From Caenispirillum bisanense (GTDB lineage Bacteria; Pseudomonadota; Alphaproteobacteria; Rhodospirillales; Rhodospirillaceae), in assembly GCF_039523075.1 (NCBI RefSeq), contig NZ_BAAAEP010000004.1:50757-114756 (forward strand): a stretch of 64,000 nt of DNA. The letters are read 5' to 3'. The translations under genes and the position numbers were made by a program. Below, in pieces: positions 38,063 to 45,350 of this stretch; within the stretch, counting starts at the first letter, position 1; every line of letters starts with the position of its first letter. The notes under the pieces were generated by a model. That model was not told the origin of the DNA. It saw only the letters and a list, made by a program, of their open reading frames with translations, and ran no database searches.

Positions 38063-38275
38063 ATGGAGACCGGCAGAGTCGGATCCCGCGGATCTTCCGC
38101 TTCGGTGGGCGGCGCCCGCGACCGCAAGCGGTCGGCCGGCGCCGTCGTCGGCTTCGATGACGACGACCGCGGCCGCGGCGACGGCGAACGGCGCCACCGC
38201 GACCTCATCCGCATCGACGGCGTGGTGTTCGACCGCAACGCCCCGCGCGGCACCTACCTCAACATCGTGATCTGA
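38063..38275 (+). CDS. Hypothetical small basic/acidic protein
   Basis: A 70-residue protein of unknown function. The first half is disordered (Gly, Arg, Ser), the middle has an Asp cluster (FDDDDRGRGDGER), and the end HRDLIRIDGVVFDRNAPRGT, followed by YLNIVI, looks like a conserved beta pair. Support for coding is a strong GGGAGGGGA ribosome site directly upstream and third positions that are nearly all G or C. An overlapping frame starting 20 bases earlier lacks both. It is 49 bases after the YjfB-like gene and may share its transcript. Confidence 0.6.
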   Translation: METGRVGSRGSSASVGGARDRKRSAGAVVGFDDDDRGRGDGERRHRDLIRIDGVVFDRNAPRGTYLNIVI

Positions 38276-38281
38276 TCCGTT

Positions 38282-38299
38282 CGGCGGCCGGCGCCGCCG
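38282..38299. terminator. Hairpin at a convergent junction
   Basis: CGGCGGC and GCCGCCG form a 7-bp stem with a CGGC loop between two convergent genes; it could serve both strands. No U-run on either side. Confidence 0.45.
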
Positions 38300-38308
38300 T
38301 CGCCCGCC

Positions 38309-38893
38309 TCACTGCGTGCAGGGGTGGCGGGCATCGCCCGGCTGGCAGACCGTCAGCGCCCGCAGGATGGCGATGGCCTCCTGCTTCTCGGCGTCGGAGA
38401 CGGCCGGGGCGCTGCTGTCGAAGGGCGGCGTGTTCCACACCCGCTGCACCAGATACAGGTTGTCGTTGCCCTGCAGGGAGCGGAAATAGGCGATCTCGCC
38501 CTGCCCGCTCTGGCTGTTGCGGGTGCAGGCGGTGATCCAGAAGGCGGACGGGTAGTTGTTCGACAGCCCGGTCTGCAGCGCCCCGGCGGAGGCCTCGTCG
38601 CAGGCGGCGCGCAGGGCGCTGACGGTGCGTTCGCGCAAGGATTCGGCCGGCAGCGCTGTCATCTCGCGGTAGACCTGCAGGATGATCATGTCCTTCCAGC
38701 CCTGCAGCGACTGGCCCTGCGGTACGAAGGTGATCATGTCGACATTCTGCTGGCGGCTGCGGTCCACCTCTTCCCAGCGCTGCGGCACGGCGAAGCCGTA
38801 GACCTCCGGCTGGCGGGTCGCCTCCTGGGCCGCCGCCGCGGTTGCCGTCGCCAGGGTCAGCACCGCGGCCGCCGCCGCCATCCACCGTCGCAT
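38309..38893 (-). CDS. Secreted protein of unknown function
   Basis: A 194-residue protein with a signal peptide (residues 1-22, ending ATAAAAQ). The mature part begins VYGFAVPQRWEEVDRSRQQN and contains PQGQSLQGWKDMIILQVYREM and a possible disulphide set (Cys near 97, 122, 183 and 192). ITACTRNSQSGQGEIAYFRSLQG and VQRVWNTPPFD give it the look of a beta-sandwich protein found with lipid- or stress-related lipocalin-like families, but I do not recognise a family. It sits next to the Anbu cluster on the same strand, 114 bases beyond it. Confidence 0.78.
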   Translation of the reverse strand: MRRWMAAAAAVLTLATATAAAAQEATRQPEVYGFAVPQRWEEVDRSRQQNVDMITFVPQGQSLQGWKDMIILQVYREMTALPAESLRERTVSALRAACDEASAGALQTGLSNNYPSAFWITACTRNSQSGQGEIAYFRSLQGNDNLYLVQRVWNTPPFDSSAPAVSDAEKQEAIAILRALTVCQPGDARHPCTQ

Positions 38894-39007
38894 GTCGTCT
38901 CACTCCTCCGTCAGGTGCGCCACTGTCGACGGAAACGCCCGCCGCCGCAAGGGGGCAGCGGGCGGGCGCCGGGGCCGGACGGGACCGCGCGGGGACAGGG
39001 CGGCAGC

Positions 39008-39757
39008 CTAGTCTTCCAGCTTGGGGTCGATCAGCTGGCCGAACAGCCGGCGCACGCCGTCGCCCCACTGCTTGCGCAGGCCGAGCAGGTAGGGGTCGTC
39101 TTCCTCCAGCGTGCGGCGGTGGAAGGTGCGGTACTGGTCGGTCTTGGCCACCAGCACGTCGATGGGCAGGCCGACCGACAGGTTGGAGCGCATGGTGCTG
39201 TCCATGGACACCAGAGCGCATTTCACCGCTTCCGGCAGCGGCGTCTCGGGCCCGATGACGCGGTCGAGGATCGGCTTGCCGTACTTCGTCTCGCCGATCT
39301 GGAAGAACGGCGTCAGCGGCCCGGCCTCGATGAAGTTGCCGGCGGCGTAGATCATGAACAGCCGCATGGGGCCGCCCTTGATCTGGCCGCCCAGGATGAA
39401 GCTGGCGATGAAGTCGGCGCCGTGCTGCTGCAGCGATCCGGCATCGTCCTGATACACCCGCCGCACCGCCTGCCCCACCAGCTTGGCGGCGGCGTTCATG
39501 CCCGGCACGGTGAGCATGGTGGAGCCCTTCTTGCGCTTTTCGCCGCCGGGCAGGCGCACCTTGTCCTCCAGCTGGCTGGCGACCGCCTGGGTGATGGCCA
39601 GGTTGCCGGCCGACAGCAGCACCAGGATGCGCTCGCCGGGCTTTTCCCAGACGCGCATCTTGGAGAAGGCGGAGATGTGGTCGACGCCGGCGTTGGTGCG
39701 GCTGTCGGAAACCATAACCAGGCCATCGTTCAACAGAAGGCCGAGACAATAGGTCAT
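39008..39757 (-). CDS. Anbu peptidase (ancestral beta-subunit, proteasome-related, COG3484)
   Basis: A 249-residue proteasome-fold Ntn-hydrolase. The mature N-terminus would be Thr2 after Met removal (MTYCLGLLLNDGLVMVSDSRTNAG), the expected nucleophile, and VLLSAGNLAITQAVASQL and DSTMRSNLSVGLPID are typical Anbu blocks. Anbu forms ring-like oligomers and is found in conserved clusters with an ATP-grasp ligase, an alpha-E protein and a transglutaminase-fold protein, proposed to act on peptide or protein tags. The first two neighbours are present here, upstream in the same direction; the transglutaminase is not. Confidence 0.95.
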   Translation of the reverse strand: MTYCLGLLLNDGLVMVSDSRTNAGVDHISAFSKMRVWEKPGERILVLLSAGNLAITQAVASQLEDKVRLPGGEKRKKGSTMLTVPGMNAAAKLVGQAVRRVYQDDAGSLQQHGADFIASFILGGQIKGGPMRLFMIYAAGNFIEAGPLTPFFQIGETKYGKPILDRVIGPETPLPEAVKCALVSMDSTMRSNLSVGLPIDVLVAKTDQYRTFHRRTLEEDDPYLLGLRKQWGDGVRRLFGQLIDPKLED

Positions 39758-39799
39758 GATGGTCGCTTCTTGTCGGATGCGGGCAGGGCGGACGCGGCC

Positions 39800-40738
39800 T
39801 CAGGCCACCAGCAGGAAGTCGCGGGCGATCTGGGCGCTCAGCGCCGAGTTGCGGTTGATGAAATCGGTGAGGAAGCGGTGCAGGCCGCGGCGGGTGATGT
39901 CCTGCGTGCGGGTGTAGTGCAGGCGGGCGTGCATCTCCCCGGCCATGCGGCAGCATTCCAGACGCGGGCCGAGCATGTCCAGCTGCTGGTGCACCACGTC
40001 GTAGCAGGCGTGCAGCGAGCGCGGGAACTCGTCCCGCAGGATCAGCAGTTCCGCCACGTTGCGCGGCTTGATGGTGTCACGGTAGATGAGGCGGTAGGCC
40101 TTGAAGGCCGACAGCGACCGCAGCAGGGCGCCCCACTGGTAATAGTCCACCGCCTCGTCGATGCGTTCCTCGTCCGGGGCCAGCACGTGGTACTTCACGT
40201 CCAGCAGGCGGGCGGTGTTGTCGGCGCGCTCCACGAAGGTGCCGAGGCGGGTGAAGTAGAACCCCTCGTTCTGCAGCATGGTGCCGACGGTGGTGCCGCG
40301 GAACAGGGCGGAACGGTCCTTCACCCAGTCGAAGAAGTCGCGGAAGCCGGTGTCGAGGAGGTGCGAATACTGCATCTCCTTGATCTCCAGCCAGGCGGCG
40401 TTGAGGCACTCGAACATCTCCGAAGGGATGGCGTTGCGCTCGGCGCGGGCGTTCTCGCGCGCCTGCCGCAGGGAACTGTAGATCGACGACGGGTTGTCGG
40501 GGTCGAGCGCCATGAAGGCGATGACGGCGCCGGCGGTGATGGATTGCTGGCGCGCCTCGTACAGCGGCCGCTGGCCGGCGATGATGAGGGCGGGCAGCCA
40601 CTGCGACGACGAATCCTCGCCGTCGGCGGCCGGCAGCTGGCTCATGCGGTGGCTGACGTCGAGGATGCGGGCCATGTTCTCGGCCCGCTCCACATAGCGC
40701 GCCATCCAGTACAGGTTGTCGGCGGTACGGCTCAGCAT
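39800..40738 (-). CDS. Alpha-E domain protein (COG2307)
   Basis: A 312-residue all-helical protein. It opens LSRTADNLYWMARYVERAENMARILDVSHR, the classic alpha-E start, and repeats the motif in the second half (LGTFVERADNTARLLDVKYH). Glu-rich helices give the family its name. Its biochemical role is not established; it always accompanies the circularly permuted ATP-grasp. It starts two bases after the ATP-grasp stop, so translation is coupled. The Anbu gene begins 42 bases downstream. Confidence 0.94.
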   Translation of the reverse strand: MLSRTADNLYWMARYVERAENMARILDVSHRMSQLPAADGEDSSSQWLPALIIAGQRPLYEARQQSITAGAVIAFMALDPDNPSSIYSSLRQARENARAERNAIPSEMFECLNAAWLEIKEMQYSHLLDTGFRDFFDWVKDRSALFRGTTVGTMLQNEGFYFTRLGTFVERADNTARLLDVKYHVLAPDEERIDEAVDYYQWGALLRSLSAFKAYRLIYRDTIKPRNVAELLILRDEFPRSLHACYDVVHQQLDMLGPRLECCRMAGEMHARLHYTRTQDITRRGLHRFLTDFINRNSALSAQIARDFLLVA

Positions 40739-40740
40739 GC

Positions 40741-42153
40741 TCAGCGCTCCAGAACCCAGGTGTCCTTGGTGCCGCCGCCCTGCGACGAGTTCACCACCAG
40801 CGAGCCTTCGCGCATGGCGACGCGGGTCAGCCCGCCGGGCACCACGGTGATGTCCTCGCCATAGAGCACGAACGGCCGCAGGTCGACGTGACGCGGGGCG
40901 ATGCCCTGCTCCACGAAGGTCGGGCAGGTGGACAGCGCCAGCGTCGGCTGGGCGATGAACATGCCGGGGTCCTTCAGGATGCGCTGGCGATAGGCGCTGA
41001 TTTCCTCCCGCGTCGCCTTGGGGCCGACCAGCATGCCGTAGCCGCCGGAGCCGTGGACCTCCTTCACCACCAGCTCCTCCAGGTGGTCGAGCACGTACTT
41101 GCGGTCGTCCTCGCGGTTGAGGTGGTAGGTCGGCACGTTGGCGAGGATCGGCTCCTCCCCCAGGTAGAAGCGGATCATCTCCGGCACGTAGTCATAGATC
41201 GCCTTGTCGTCGGCGATGCCGGTGCCGACGGCGTTGGCCAGCGTCACCCGGCCCTTGCGGTAGGCCTGGAACAGCCCCGGCACGCCGAGCAGGCTGTCCT
41301 TGCGGAACACGCGCGGATCAAGGAAATCGTCGTCGATGCGGCGGTAGATGACGTCGACGCGCTTCGGCCCTTCGACGGTGCGCATGTAGACGGTGTCTTC
41401 CTCCACGAACAGGTCGTGGCCCTGCACCAGATCGACGCCCATTTCGTCGGCCAGGAAGGCGTGCTCGAAATAGGCGCTGTTGTACTGGCCCGGCGTCAGC
41501 ACCACCACGGTGGGGTTTTCCACATGCGCCGGCGCCGCGAAGCGCAGGTTCTGCACCAGCTGGTTGGGGTAGTGGTTGACCGGCGCCACCGCGTGCAGGT
41601 CGAACAGGTCGGGGAACAGGCGCATCATGATCTCGCGGTTCTCCAGCATGTAGGAGACCCCGGAGGGCGTGCGCAGGTTGTCTTCCAGCACCGAGAAGCT
41701 GTTCTCGCCGGTGCGCACGATGTCGACGCCGGCGATGTGGACATAGATGCCCTTGGGCGGCGTGAAGCCCTTCATCTCCTGGCGGAACTGCTCGTTCTGC
41801 ATCACCAGCCGTTCCGGCACCTTGCCGGCGCGGATGATCTCCTGCCCGTGGTAGACGTCGGCGATGAAGGCGTTCAGCGCCTTCACCCGCTGGCAGACGC
41901 CGTTGGAGACGGTCCTCCATTCGTCCTTGGACAGGATGCGCGGGATGATGTCGAAGGGGATCAGGCGTTCCTTGCCGGAGGTATCGCCGTAGACCGCAAA
42001 GGTGATGCCGATGCGGCGGAACAGCATGTCCGCCTGCCGGTGACGATGGCCGAGAATGTCGGCCGGCTGCCGTTGCAGCCACGTGTCATAGGTCTGATAG
42101 GGTTCCCGGATGTGGCCGTTCGGGCACATCTCGTCGAAGGCCGTGGTTGCCAT
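40741..42153 (-). CDS. Circularly permuted ATP-grasp protein (COG2308)
   Basis: A 470-residue ATP-grasp amidoligase-like protein with a permuted order of subdomains. Conserved blocks include FRRIGITFAVYGDTSGKERLIPFDIIPRIL, GVDIVRTGENSFSVLEDNLRTPSGVSYMLENR, LTPGQYNSAYFEHAFLADEMG, RRIDDDFLDP and the C-terminal VVKEVHGSGGYGMLVGP, the last with the nucleotide-binding lysine and glycine loop. It is proposed to ligate amino acids onto a peptide. First gene of the Anbu cluster. AGGGGGAG precedes the start; the 29 codons further upstream have no resemblance. Confidence 0.95.
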   Translation of the reverse strand: MATTAFDEMCPNGHIREPYQTYDTWLQRQPADILGHRHRQADMLFRRIGITFAVYGDTSGKERLIPFDIIPRILSKDEWRTVSNGVCQRVKALNAFIADVYHGQEIIRAGKVPERLVMQNEQFRQEMKGFTPPKGIYVHIAGVDIVRTGENSFSVLEDNLRTPSGVSYMLENREIMMRLFPDLFDLHAVAPVNHYPNQLVQNLRFAAPAHVENPTVVVLTPGQYNSAYFEHAFLADEMGVDLVQGHDLFVEEDTVYMRTVEGPKRVDVIYRRIDDDFLDPRVFRKDSLLGVPGLFQAYRKGRVTLANAVGTGIADDKAIYDYVPEMIRFYLGEEPILANVPTYHLNREDDRKYVLDHLEELVVKEVHGSGGYGMLVGPKATREEISAYRQRILKDPGMFIAQPTLALSTCPTFVEQGIAPRHVDLRPFVLYGEDITVVPGGLTRVAMREGSLVVNSSQGGGTKDTWVLER

Positions 42154-42534
42154 GCTCCCCCTTTCCGCTAGCACCGCTCCGCATCGAATTTGGAGCCATT
42201 TCACGGCCCTTGTCACGTACCGGATGCACAGCCCCTGCACAAATGCTGCGGATGCTCACGGCGCAGGCAGTATGCCTATGCCGGTGCCGAGAAAGCGGGC
42301 GCAGCGGCGCCGGCACCCCCCGCCGCAGCCCCCGCGACGCCGGTGCGACTCGGCGCGACTCGGCAGCCGACGGCGCGCATGGGCCCATGCGGCCAGCGCA
42401 GACCTTCTTGTCTCGCTTTTTCTCATGTACGGGTGCTACCCCTGGCCGGTCCTGTGGATAACCGACCCCGCCGCCGGGATTCCCGGCCCGCCGGCGGGGA
42501 CGGACGGACCCCAACCGGAGGGATGCCAACCCCC
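42154..42534. other. Intergenic region between the ATP-grasp and CoA-transferase genes
   Basis: A divergent gap of 381 bases. It holds a perfect 16-bp palindrome (listed separately), a perfect tandem pair of GCGACTCGGC (42345-42354 and 42355-42364) and a T-rich patch (CGCTTTTTCTC, 42412-42422). No promoter pair with correct spacing is convincing on either strand, and no small gene is seen. Confidence 0.55.
42376..42391. promoter_or_regulatory. Perfect 16-bp palindrome, candidate operator
   Basis: CGCATGGGCCCATGCG is identical to its reverse complement. It lies about 145 bases before the CoA-transferase start and 220 bases before the ATP-grasp start, upstream of a T-rich patch. The shape suits a dimeric repressor site; no regulator is known. 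Confidence 0.5.
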
Positions 42535-44046
42535 ATGTACCAAGACCGTATCAAGCCCCAGTCCCTGTGGAGCAAGGTGGTGACGCCGGAAGAGGCGGCG
42601 CTGCACATCCACGACGGCATGACCGTCGGCATGTCCGGCTTCACCCGTGCCGGCGAGGCCAAGGCGGTGCCGCTGGCCCTGGCCGAGCGCGGCCGGCGCG
42701 AGGACATCAAGATCACCCTGATGACCGGTGCCAGCCTCGGCAACGACCTCGACAAGACGCTGTCGGAGGCGCACGTCATCGCCCGCCGCCTGCCGTTCCA
42801 GTCCGATCCGGCGCTGCGCAAGCGCATCAATGCCGGCGAGGTCCTGTTCATCGACCAGCACCTGTCGGAAACGGTGGAGATGCTGCGCTCCCGCCAGCTT
42901 GGCCCGGTGGATGTGGCCATCGTCGAGGCGGTGATGATCAAGGAGGACGGCTCCATCGTCCCCACCACCTCGGTCGGCAACTCCGCCACCTTCGCCATGC
43001 TGGCGGAGAAGGTGATCGTCGAGATCAACCTGACCCTGTCGCCGGTGATGGAGGGGCTGCACGACATCTACATCCCGACCCGGCGGCCGTTCCGCGGCCC
43101 CATCCCCATCACCGCCCCGCAGGACCGGGTGGGACTGCCGTCGATCCCGGTGGACCCGTCGCGCATCGCCGCCATCGTCATCTCGGCCAAGCAAGACAGC
43201 TGCGCCAGCATCCAGCCGCCCGACGCCGAGACGCGGCAGATCGCCGGCCACCTGACCGAGTTCCTGGAGAACGAGGTGGCGCGCGGCCGGCTCGGCCTGT
43301 CGCTGGCGCCGTTGCAGGCCGGCATCGGCTCCATCGCCAACGCGGTGCTGCACGGCTTCATCGACACCGGCTTCCACGACCTGACCATGTATTCCGAGGT
43401 GCTGCAGGACAGCACCTTCGACCTGTTCGACGCCGGCAAGCTGGTGTTCGCCTCCGGCAGTTCCATCACCCTGTCGCCGGACCGTCACGCCGCCGTGCTG
43501 GGCGACCTTGGCCGTTACAAGACCCGGCTGGTGCTGCGGCCGCAGGAAATATCCAACCACCCGGAGGTCATCCGCCGCCTCGGCCTCATCGCCATCAACA
43601 CGGCGCTGGAGGCCGACATCTACGGCAACGTCAACTCGACGCACGTGCTGGGGTCGCAGATGATGAACGGCATCGGCGGCTCGGGCGATTTCGCCCGCAA
43701 TGCCTATCTGTCGGTCTTCGTCACCAAGTCGACGGCCAAGGGCGGCGCCATATCGTCAATCGTGCCCTTCGTCAGCCACGTCGACCACAGCGAGCATGAC
43801 GTCGACCTGATCGTCACCGAACAGGGCCTGGCCGACCTGCGCGGCCTGGCGCCGCGCGAGCGGGCGCGGGTGGTGATCGAGACCTGCGTCCATCCGCAGT
43901 ACCGCGATTACCTGCGCGACTATGTGCGGGGGGCGGAGCGGGCCGTCGGCGGCCAGACGCCGCATCTGCTCGACCACGCCTTCGACCTGCACCGGGCCTT
44001 CCGCGACCATGGCGACATGCGCAAGGCGGGGAAGCCGGCCGGCTGA
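42535..44046 (+). CDS. Acetyl-CoA hydrolase/transferase family protein (succinyl-CoA:acetate CoA-transferase-like)
   Basis: A 503-residue protein of the AarC/Cat1/ScpC family, moving CoA between acyl acceptors such as acetate and succinate. VGMSGFTRAGEAKAVPLALAER is the opening block, the catalytic Glu is E288 in TMYSEVLQDS, and GIGGSGDFARNAYLS and FVSHVDHSEHDVDLIVTEQGLADLRGL are typical. Best guess is a role in acetate or succinate handling. I chose the ATG giving MYQDRIK, matching family starts; an ATG 12 bases upstream sits immediately after the GGAGGG site, which suits neither well. Convergent with DUF1150. Confidence 0.92.
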   Translation: MYQDRIKPQSLWSKVVTPEEAALHIHDGMTVGMSGFTRAGEAKAVPLALAERGRREDIKITLMTGASLGNDLDKTLSEAHVIARRLPFQSDPALRKRINAGEVLFIDQHLSETVEMLRSRQLGPVDVAIVEAVMIKEDGSIVPTTSVGNSATFAMLAEKVIVEINLTLSPVMEGLHDIYIPTRRPFRGPIPITAPQDRVGLPSIPVDPSRIAAIVISAKQDSCASIQPPDAETRQIAGHLTEFLENEVARGRLGLSLAPLQAGIGSIANAVLHGFIDTGFHDLTMYSEVLQDSTFDLFDAGKLVFASGSSITLSPDRHAAVLGDLGRYKTRLVLRPQEISNHPEVIRRLGLIAINTALEADIYGNVNSTHVLGSQMMNGIGGSGDFARNAYLSVFVTKSTAKGGAISSIVPFVSHVDHSEHDVDLIVTEQGLADLRGLAPRERARVVIETCVHPQYRDYLRDYVRGAERAVGGQTPHLLDHAFDLHRAFRDHGDMRKAGKPAG

Positions 44047-44085
44047 CCGGAGACGGGGAGCGACAGCGACAGCAACAACAGCAGG

Positions 44086-44117
44086 GGCGGTGGACGGCGC
44101 CGGGCGTCGCCACCGCC
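44086..44117 (+). terminator. Hairpin 1 at the CoA-transferase/DUF1150 junction
   Basis: GGCGGTGG and CCACCGCC form an 8-bp stem with a 16-base GC-rich interior, 39 bases after the CoA-transferase stop. Confidence 0.45.
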
Positions 44118-44128
44118 GGCCCCCTCCA

Positions 44129-44147
44129 CCCCGCCGCAGTGGCGGGG
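44129..44147. terminator. Hairpin 2 at the CoA-transferase/DUF1150 junction
   Basis: CCCCGCC and GGCGGGG form a 7-bp stem with loop GCAGT between two convergent genes; it could act on either strand. Confidence 0.45.
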
Positions 44148-44191
44148 CGGAAGCGGGCGGCAGGAGCGGGTGAGGTCAGGTCAGCGAAAGC

Positions 44192-44425
44192 TCAGTGGAC
44201 GCTGACCGGCTCCAGGTCGTTCTGGCGGATGGCCGCCCAGGCGAGGTCGCGGCTCTGGGCGACGCCCAGCTGGGTGCCGTCGCCGGCGTGGATGGACCAG
44301 AACACCTGCCCGTCGACATCCATCGACTTGGTGTAGGCGAGGTCCTCGGCCCCCAGCGCGGCCAGTTCGGCCGGGCTGATGGTGGGGTGGGCGGTGGTGT
44401 CCAGGCTCTGAATCTTGTCGGTCAT
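44192..44425 (-). CDS. DUF1150 family protein
   Basis: A 77-residue protein of the DUF1150 family, small acidic proteins typical of alphaproteobacteria and often encoded right after a small heat-shock gene, as here. ISPAELAALGAEDLAYTKSM followed by VFWSIHAGDGTQLGVAQSRDLAWAAIRQNDLEPVSVH is the family pattern. Function is not known. GAGGGACACC precedes the start, which argues for this ATG over a longer frame. It is 198 bases downstream of hsp20, so it may have its own promoter or share the hsp20 transcript. Confidence 0.9.
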   Translation of the reverse strand: MTDKIQSLDTTAHPTISPAELAALGAEDLAYTKSMDVDGQVFWSIHAGDGTQLGVAQSRDLAWAAIRQNDLEPVSVH

Positions 44426-44623
44426 GGTGTCCCTCGCTCCGCGTTCTCGCCGACCCGCCCTTTCGCGGCATCGGAACGACGCGGTCATTGTGCTCTTATG
44501 ATGTGAACGAAAGGTTTCTGCAGCCCGTTCGCGATCTGCGCCGATGGCATTGCTGCATGGCGCCAGCCCCACGGCAGGCACGGCCGGCGGCGGACCGCGC
44601 GAAACGGCTGCCTCGCCGCCCGT

Positions 44624-45100
44624 TCACTCCCGGTAGTCGGGCTTCATCTCGATGGTGCGGGTGGTCTTGCGCTCGCCGGCGGGACCGGCCTTGGTCTCGA
44701 TCTTGATCTGGCAGACCTTGGGTTCCGGCATCGGCCGTTCGAGGTCGATGTTGAGCAGGCCGTTGTCGAGCCACGCCCCCTTCACCACGATGCCCTCGGC
44801 CAGCACGAAGCTGCGCTGCCACTGGCGGGTGGCGATGCCACGGTGGAGGAACACGCGGTCGGCGTCGTCGCGGGTCTGGCGGCCGCGGATGACCAGCTGG
44901 TTGTCCTCGGTGGTGACGCTGAGGTCGTCGTCGGAGAAACCGGCCACCGCCAGGGTGATGCGCAGGCCGTTGTCGCCGATCTGCTCGATGTTGTAGGGCG
45001 GATAGCCCTCGGCCGAGCTTTTCGCCACGCGGTCGAGCACGCGCTCGAACTGGTCGAAGCCCAGCAGCAGGGGGCTGTTGAACACGGACAGACGGGTCAC
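44624..45100 (-). CDS. Small heat-shock protein, Hsp20 family
   Basis: A 158-residue alpha-crystallin chaperone that holds unfolding proteins. The N-terminal arm is VTRLSVFNSPLLLGFDQFERVLDR, and the crystallin domain (about 35-130) includes PPYNIEQIGDNGLRITLAVAGF, DLSVTTEDNQLVIRGRQ and LAEGIVVKGAWLDNGLLNIDLERP, with the conserved A-x-x-x-N-G-L-L motif. The C-terminal arm is charged. GTG start; the GAGGAG site nine bases upstream lies in a hairpin that resembles a heat-sensing ROSE element. DUF1150 follows downstream. Confidence 0.95.
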   Translation of the reverse strand: MTRLSVFNSPLLLGFDQFERVLDRVAKSSAEGYPPYNIEQIGDNGLRITLAVAGFSDDDLSVTTEDNQLVIRGRQTRDDADRVFLHRGIATRQWQRSFVLAEGIVVKGAWLDNGLLNIDLERPMPEPKVCQIKIETKAGPAGERKTTRTIEMKPDYRE

Positions 45101-45109
45101 GATCGCGTT

Positions 45110-45130
45110 CTCCTCATTCGCCTGAGCGAG
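45110..45130 (-). promoter_or_regulatory. ROSE-like RNA thermometer hairpin at the hsp20 ribosome site
   Basis: In the mRNA, CUC-G-CUCA pairs with UGAGGAG around the hexaloop GGCGAA: seven pairs with one bulged G (position 45127). The 3' strand is the Shine-Dalgarno GAGGAG. The 5' strand contains UCGCU, the hallmark U-Y-G-C-U of ROSE elements, opposite AGGA. A second hairpin (GUCCGG with CCGGAC, 45130-45161) adjoins it. Confidence 0.75.
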
Positions 45131-45205
45131 TCCGGCGCGGGGCCCGAATGGCACCCCGGACAGGTCGTGCAGTCGACGGTCCGCAATGGCACCGCCGGCC
45201 TGCTC

Positions 45206-45236
45206 ATATTTCGGGACATCCGGCCCGATCGTCAAG
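45206..45236 (-). promoter_or_regulatory. Candidate RpoH (heat-shock) promoter of hsp20
   Basis: CTTGAC (45231-45236) is followed on the minus strand after 15 bases by CCCGAAAT, similar to the sigma-32 pattern CTTGAAA...CCCCATNT. Transcription would start near 45199, giving a leader of about 98 bases, a normal ROSE length. Confidence 0.5.
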
Positions 45237-45350
45237 ACCGCCGGCGCGGCCCCCGCCCCGCCGGTGCGGCGCTTGTCACCGCCGCGTCGCTTGCTCCCGA
45301 GTCGCGGCGGCGGTATCGTCGTTTCCGCTTTGTCCTCAGGCTCATATCCG

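Noticed and set aside
38043..38270. A 75-residue frame overlapping the small gene at 38063
   Set aside because: It has no ribosome site, and codon third positions are less G/C-rich than in the 70-residue frame.
42535..44046. Start of the CoA-transferase at 42190 or at 42523
   Set aside because: 42190 adds more than 100 Arg/Pro/Ala residues with no family similarity. The ATG at 42523 abuts the GGAGGG site with no spacing and family members start with M-Y-Q.
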